Source of the DNA: Microbacteriaceae bacterium
GTDB lineage: Bacteria > Actinomycetota > Actinomycetes > Actinomycetales > Microbacteriaceae
Reading direction: 5' to 3'
DNA: 9,591 nt
Assembly (NCBI GenBank): GCA_011620705.1
Contig: WOYR01000086.1
Location: 1 to 9,591, forward strand
Shown here: one piece after another, positions 5,084-9,591 of the stretch
Layout of the letters: each line of letters opens with the position of its first letter
Numbering within the stretch: position 1 is the stretch's first letter
Notes under the pieces: model-generated
What the model saw: the letters and a program-made list of their open reading frames with translations, nothing else
The model's database searches: none
What the model was told of the DNA's origin: nothing
Program-made: the position numbers and the translations under genes

Positions 5084-8000
5084 GTGACGCTTCTCTCCTC
5101 GATAGCGCGGCACCGCAAGGCGGTCGCGTCGGGAGCGGCGGTCGCCGTCGTGGCGGCCATTCCGATCGGCTTCGCGCTGGCGCACCAGGGCTTCCCAGAG
5201 GACGAGGTGCAGCTCGATGCCCACGACGTCTGGGTCACCAACGGCGCCGCACTGCTGGGCGGGCGGCTGAACCGCCAGATCGAGGAGCTCAACGGCGCGG
5301 TCAGCGGACAGGCTCACGATCTGAACGTCGTGCAGAACGGCGAGAGCGTCTTCCTCGTCGAGTCGGCCGAAGGCCGCATCTCGCGCGTCGACCCCGCCTA
5401 TACGAACCTGGTCGAGCCCGCCACGATGGCCAGGGGCTCTTCGGTCGCGCTCGGGGGCACGACGCTGGCGATCGTCTCGCCCAGCGGTTCGCTCTGGGCC
5501 GTGAGCACCGCCAACGGCCTCGCCTTCGACCCCGCGAGCGCGCCGGTGGCCGATCTCGGCGCGGGTGGGCAGGCGGTGGTCACGCCGGCGGGAGTCGTGC
5601 TCGCCACCAGCGTCGCCCATCAGGAGCTGGTGCGGGTGGATGCTCCCGGCGCCCGCCCCGCGACGCATCCGCTGAGCGTCCCAGAAGACGGGCAGCTCGC
5701 GGCCGCCGGCGAACATGCGGTGCTGCTGGACCCGGCGAAACACAGCCTGATCCGTGACGACGGCTCCACGATCGGGCTGCCCGCATCCGTGGCCGACCAT
5801 GCGAGACTGCAGCAGTCGGGGGCGGACGGCGACGAGGTCGCGATCGCGACCGGCTCCGGCGTGGTCGTGGTGGCGCTCGGCACCGGTGCGGCGCGCACGA
5901 TCTCGGCCGATCTGGGCGCCCCGGTGACGAGCGCGTCGCAGATCTCGGCTCCCGTGGTGGTCGACCACTGCGTGCACGGCGCGTGGGCGGCGGCGCAGCG
6001 CTACCTGCTCGCCTGCGACGGCAGGGATCCGCGCACGGTCGACATCGAGCAGACGACGCAGGGCTCGACGATGGAGTTCCGGGTGAACCGCTCCGTGGTC
6101 GCGCTCAACGACCTCGACGGCGGCAACGTCTGGCTGCTCGACGAGGAGATGCGCCTCGTCCAGAACTGGCAGGAGGTCACGCCGCCGCAACAGGACGACA
6201 CCGAGAACGGCGACCAGAAGGCGAGCACGCAGAGCTTCCAGGACACCCTCGCCGACCGCACCGATGCCGACCGCCCGCCGATCGCCCGCGACGACGGCTT
6301 CGGCGTGCGTCCGGGGCGCGCCACCATCCTGCCGGTGCTCGACAACGACACCGACCCGGACGGCGACGTGCTGACGATCCCGAAGTTCACGCCGATCCCC
6401 GAGAGCACGGGCACGGTCGACGTGATCGACCAGGGGCGCTCGCTCCAGTTCACCCCGGCTGCCGGCGCGTCCGCCGGGTCGTTCCGCTACACCGTCGAGG
6501 ACGGGCGCGGCGGCGTGGCGGAGGCGCTCGTGACCGTGCGAGTGGTCCCCGACGCTCAGAACTCCGCGCCGGTGCCGCAGCGCACCACCGCGGTCAGCGT
6601 CGAGCTGGGCGGCTCGATCAGCGACAACGTTCTCGTCGACTGGCTCGACCCCGACGGCGACGAGCTGTACCTGGATGCGGCATCCGTCAGCAGCGCCGAC
6701 CAGCTGCGCTTCACCCCCGACGGCTTCGTCACCTTCGTCAACACCTCGGGCCAGCCGGGGACGAAGGAGGTGGCCTTCACGGTCTCCGACGGGCGCTCCA
6801 CCGCCACGGGCACCCTCGAGGTGAAGGTCGTGCCCGGCGGCTCGCTCGGCCCGATCGGCACGCCCGACTACGCACAAGGCTTCCGCGGCGAGACGATCCC
6901 GATCAGCCCGCTGGCCAACGATGTGAGCAACAACGGCCAGCCGCTGACCTTGCTGGGCGTGGACAAGCTGCCGACGGGCGCGAATGCGAACGCCGATCTG
7001 CAGACCGGCGCGGTGGCCTTCTCGTCCCCCACCCCCGGCAGCTACTACTTCCAGTACTCGCTCGCCGCCGGCGCCGCATCGAGCATCGGACTGGTGCGGG
7101 TGGACGTGCTGCCCGATCCGACGCAGCCCGGTCCGCCGATCGCCGTGAAGGACACCGCCTTGCTGCGGCCGGGCGAAGCGACGGCGGTGAAGGTGCTCGC
7201 GAACGACGTCTCCCCGAGCGGCGAGGTGCTCGCGGTGCAGTCGATCGACACCGAGGGAACCGACACAGCGGTCTCGGTCGAGGTGCTCGGCAACGCCGTC
7301 ATCCGGGTCACCTCATCGGCGGCGCTCACCCGGCAGACCCAGTTCCGCTACACCGTCTCGGACGGCGGCCGCACGGCGACGGCCGGCGTGACGGTCGTGC
7401 CCGTTCCGCCGATCGTGAACCGGCAGCCGCCGGTCGCGCTGGACGACCGGGTGCGGGTGCGCGCGGGCGATGTGGTCAGCGCGGATGTGCTCGCCAACGA
7501 CTTCCACCCCGACCATGCGCAGCTGATCCTCGACCCGGAGCTGGTGGATGTCAGCGGGCAAGGCGACGGCCTCGCCTTCGTGGGCGGCGGCAGGGTGCGC
7601 TATCAGGCCGGACCGGCGCCCGGCGAGGATTCCGTGATCTACCGCATCTCCGACCAGTTCGGCGAGAGCGCGACCGCACGGGTCACGTTCGTGGTGGTGG
7701 CGGCGGATGCCGAGAACGACCAGCCGCCGGCGCCCCTCCCGCAGACCGCGCGCGTCTTCGCAGGTTCCACGGTGCCGATCCGGGTGCCGCTGGATGGCAT
7801 CGATCCCGACGGCGACTCGGTCACCGTCGTCGGTCTTGCGACGCCGCCGCGGCTCGGCGCGGTGCTCGACACGACAGCAGAGGGCTTCGCCTATACCGCG
7901 GATGGCGGTTCGGCGGGCACCGACGCCTTCAGCTACGTGGTCGAGGATTCCTACGGCGAGCAGGCCATCGGCACCATCCTGATCGGCGTCATCCCGCGCC

Positions 8001-9591
8001 CGCCGAGCGCCGCTGCGCCGAACGCGGTCGACGATTCGGTCGAGGTCCAGCCCGGCAAGACGGTGACGGTCGGGGTGCTGCTGAACGACTCCGACCCGGG
8101 CGGCTACCCGATCTCGCTGGACGAGAAGCTGCTCTCGGTGGACCCTGGCATCATCGCGACGGTCGAAGGCGGCAAGATCGTGGTGCGGGCCCCCGAGAGC
8201 GAAGGCAGCTTCGCGATCCGCTACCGGATCGGCAACGGGCACGGCGGTGTCGACGACGCATTCCTGAGCGTCAAGGCGAGCAGGGATGCCGCGCCGATCC
8301 ACCCGACCGCGACCGACCACTACGTGGCGGTCGGCAGTGTCATCGGCAAGCCGACGGCCGTCGTTGCGCTCGACGGACTGATCGCCGATCCCGGCGGCCG
8401 CGACAGCGACCTCACGATCACGGTGGAGGGTCCGAACGCCGAGCGGGCGACGGTCCAGCAGGCGAAGCGCTCGATCACCGTGACACCGGGGGATCACCGG
8501 ACGGCGATCGCCTACCGGGTCACCAGCTCGAGCACCGGCCTGAGCGCCACCGCGATCATCAGCGTGCCGCAGGCGGTCGGCGCGGACTACGCCCCGCCCC
8601 CGTACCTGCGCCGCGACCTCGCCCTGCCGCAGACGGTGCCGATGAACGCCGCGAAGAGCTGGAAGCTCGTCGACATCGTGACGGTGCCCTCGAAGAAGCC
8701 CGCCAGGCTGAGCGCCCCTGTCATCGTCACCGCGACGCACGGAACCGCATCGGCGAGCGGCGCCGAGGGGCTCGGCTTCACCCCGGCCGCCGGCTATCGC
8801 GGAACCGCATCGATCAGCTTCGATGTGACGGACGGCAGCGGGCACGCGCTGCTCACCATGACGCTCGTCGTCGGGGATCCGGACTTCACCGATGTCGCGC
8901 CGCAGTTCGTCACCCAGAACGTCACGGTCGAGGCGGGGGAGGATGCCAGGAAGGTGGATCTCCGGGCATCCACCACCGACCCGAACCCGTCGCTGATCAG
9001 CCGGTTCCGCTACGAGTCGCTCAGCGGGGCCACCCGGGACATCCAGGCCGGGATCAGCGGCGGCACGCTCAGCGTCTCGTCGCCGACGGGCGTGCAGCCG
9101 GGAGCCCGGGCCGCCCTGAAGTTCGTGATCCGCTTCCAGGACTTCGAGGTGCCGGGAGTGGTGAACGTCACCGTGGTCTCGTCGACCCGCCCGCTCGCGC
9201 AGGCCGTCGCCGACACCGCGAAAGGGCAGCGCGGCGTCGCCGGCACGGTCGACGTGCTCGCCAACGACGGCAACCCCTTCGCCGACAGGGACGAGCCGCT
9301 CACCGTGGTCGACGCCTCCATCGAGAATGCGGCGGAGTCGAGCGCGACGATGTCGTTCACGAAGAGGGGCGATGTCACCATCCATCCCGGGGCCTCGTTC
9401 ATCGGCGTGGTGAGCGTGGTCTACACCGTGCAGGATGCCACGGGCGACCCCAGGCGCCAGGTGCAGGGCCGCCTGCAGTACACGGTGCGCGATGTGCCGG
9501 GCAAGCCGGTCGCACCGACCTTCGTGGAGGGCGACGGCCAGGTCGCCGTGCAATGGGAGGCGCCGGCCACCAACGGCGAGCCGATCAGCTC
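5084..9591 (+). CDS. Giant secreted/membrane-anchored Ig-like and FN3 repeat protein (3' end outside window)
   Basis: The frame stays open from GTG 5084 to the window end, giving 1502 complete residues. A positively charged start (RHRK, 9-12) precedes a hydrophobic segment (13-33) ending in ALA, which may be a signal anchor or a cleavable signal peptide. Residues about 45-365 are beta-rich with recurring strands such as SVFLVES, GSLWAVST and GNVWLLD, suggesting a beta-propeller-like domain. It holds the only two cysteines (296 and 311). After a polar linker (about 365-396) come roughly eleven Ig/cadherin-like modules of 85-105 residues, starting near 397, 493, 587, 680, 777, 876, 974, 1069, 1166, 1268 and 1370. 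From 1472 an FN3 domain begins (PGKPVAPTFVEGDGQVAVQW). The protein lies outside the membrane and probably binds a cell-wall or host ligand. With the upstream kinase it matches the kinase-FN3 gene pair of the bifidobacterial PFNA cluster. The C-terminal anchor cannot be seen. Confidence 0.9.
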   Translation, partial: MTLLSSIARHRKAVASGAAVAVVAAIPIGFALAHQGFPEDEVQLDAHDVWVTNGAALLGGRLNRQIEELNGAVSGQAHDLNVVQNGESVFLVESAEGRISRVDPAYTNLVEPATMARGSSVALGGTTLAIVSPSGSLWAVSTANGLAFDPASAPVADLGAGGQAVVTPAGVVLATSVAHQELVRVDAPGARPATHPLSVPEDGQLAAAGEHAVLLDPAKHSLIRDDGSTIGLPASVADHARLQQSGADGDEVAIATGSGVVVVALGTGAARTISADLGAPVTSASQISAPVVVDHCVHGAWAAAQRYLLACDGRDPRTVDIEQTTQGSTMEFRVNRSVVALNDLDGGNVWLLDEEMRLVQNWQEVTPPQQDDTENGDQKASTQSFQDTLADRTDADRPPIARDDGFGVRPGRATILPVLDNDTDPDGDVLTIPKFTPIPESTGTVDVIDQGRSLQFTPAAGASAGSFRYTVEDGRGGVAEALVTVRVVPDAQNSAPVPQRTTAVSVELGGSISDNVLVDWLDPDGDELYLDAASVSSADQLRFTPDGFVTFVNTSGQPGTKEVAFTVSDGRSTATGTLEVKVVPGGSLGPIGTPDYAQGFRGETIPISPLANDVSNNGQPLTLLGVDKLPTGANANADLQTGAVAFSSPTPGSYYFQYSLAAGAASSIGLVRVDVLPDPTQPGPPIAVKDTALLRPGEATAVKVLANDVSPSGEVLAVQSIDTEGTDTAVSVEVLGNAVIRVTSSAALTRQTQFRYTVSDGGRTATAGVTVVPVPPIVNRQPPVALDDRVRVRAGDVVSADVLANDFHPDHAQLILDPELVDVSGQGDGLAFVGGGRVRYQAGPAPGEDSVIYRISDQFGESATARVTFVVVAADAENDQPPAPLPQTARVFAGSTVPIRVPLDGIDPDGDSVTVVGLATPPRLGAVLDTTAEGFAYTADGGSAGTDAFSYVVEDSYGEQAIGTILIGVIPRPPSAAAPNAVDDSVEVQPGKTVTVGVLLNDSDPGGYPISLDEKLLSVDPGIIATVEGGKIVVRAPESEGSFAIRYRIGNGHGGVDDAFLSVKASRDAAPIHPTATDHYVAVGSVIGKPTAVVALDGLIADPGGRDSDLTITVEGPNAERATVQQAKRSITVTPGDHRTAIAYRVTSSSTGLSATAIISVPQAVGADYAPPPYLRRDLALPQTVPMNAAKSWKLVDIVTVPSKKPARLSAPVIVTATHGTASASGAEGLGFTPAAGYRGTASISFDVTDGSGHALLTMTLVVGDPDFTDVAPQFVTQNVTVEAGEDARKVDLRASTTDPNPSLISRFRYESLSGATRDIQAGISGGTLSVSSPTGVQPGARAALKFVIRFQDFEVPGVVNVTVVSSTRPLAQAVADTAKGQRGVAGTVDVLANDGNPFADRDEPLTVVDASIENAAESSATMSFTKRGDVTIHPGASFIGVVSVVYTVQDATGDPRRQVQGRLQYTVRDVPGKPVAPTFVEGDGQVAVQWEAPATNGEPIS
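6272..9490 (+). repeat. Array of about eleven Ig/cadherin-like modules
   Basis: Module starts by DNA position: 6272, 6560, 6842, 7121, 7412, 7709, 8003, 8288, 8579, 8885 and 9191. The shared pattern is a proline-rich entry, A-x-D-D, a conserved glycine, V-L-x-N-D followed by a DPDGD-like turn, then F-x-Y-x-V-x-D-G and an alternating Val strand. DPDGD, typical of calcium-binding turns, is intact only in modules 1 (residues 424-428), 2 (522-526) and 6 (907-911). The other modules carry altered turns such as NDVSNNG or NDSDPGG. DNA identity between modules is low, so this is an old expansion rather than a recent duplication. Module boundaries are estimates; modules 9 and 10 are the most diverged. 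Confidence 0.72.

Noticed and set aside
3511..5292. 593-codon minus-strand frame opposite the kinase
   Set aside because: The kinase on the + strand has all catalytic motifs. This frame is Arg/His-rich, has no motif, and runs across the kinase-Ig gap.
5039..6877. 612-codon open frame on the minus strand
   Set aside because: It is antisense to the N-terminal part of the giant protein, has no recognisable domain or ribosome binding site, and its composition is typical of a shadow frame.
8741..8812. GGAACCGCATCG repeated 60 bases apart
   Set aside because: Both copies encode similar beta-strand residues (GTAS) in one Ig-like module. They look like coincidental codon choice in related strands, with no flanking homology.
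7313..9553. 746-codon open frame on the minus strand
   Set aside because: It lies antisense to the Ig-like gene. Its translation is dominated by Arg, His, Asp and Gly without domain motifs, as expected when a very GC-rich gene is read on the opposite strand.

Overview
The window is high-GC actinobacterial DNA, most likely from Microbacterium or a close relative in the Microbacteriaceae. This is inferred from strong G/C bias at third codon positions, recurrent GGATGC/GCATCC hexamers, leaderless-type promoters, and a large Ig-like/FN3 surface protein directly after a receptor-type Ser/Thr kinase. No tRNA, rRNA, CRISPR array, insertion sequence or prophage gene is visible. No gap between genes exceeds about 260 bases.

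Left part (1-2157): a small DUF1801-family protein on the + strand converges on a two-gene minus-strand unit. That unit is a PRC-barrel-like hypothetical protein followed, with no gap, by pabB (aminodeoxychorismate synthase component I, folate pathway). The DUF1801 and pabB stop codons share one CTAG tetramer.

Middle (2158-3403): a divergent intergenic region holds a leader that I read as a yybP-ykoY-type manganese riboswitch. Its support is the near-invariant GGGGAGTA element, closing and internal helices that pair, and a downstream helix that hides the ribosome binding site of the next gene. That gene encodes a TerC-family membrane protein, a family linked to Mn2+ export. Together they would form a metal homeostasis unit.

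Right part (3404-9591): a transmembrane Ser/Thr protein kinase with an FN3-like extracellular end has a probable leaderless promoter. It is followed by a very large secreted or membrane-anchored protein that runs off the window. The visible 1502 residues comprise a signal anchor, a propeller-like N-terminal region, about eleven cadherin/Ig-like modules and the first part of an FN3 domain. This pair resembles the start of the kinase-FN3-ATPase-DUF58-transglutaminase-phosphatase cluster described in bifidobacteria (PFNA) and seen in other Actinobacteria. The downstream members would lie outside this window. The most interesting items are the riboswitch with its switching hairpins and the kinase/surface-protein pair.
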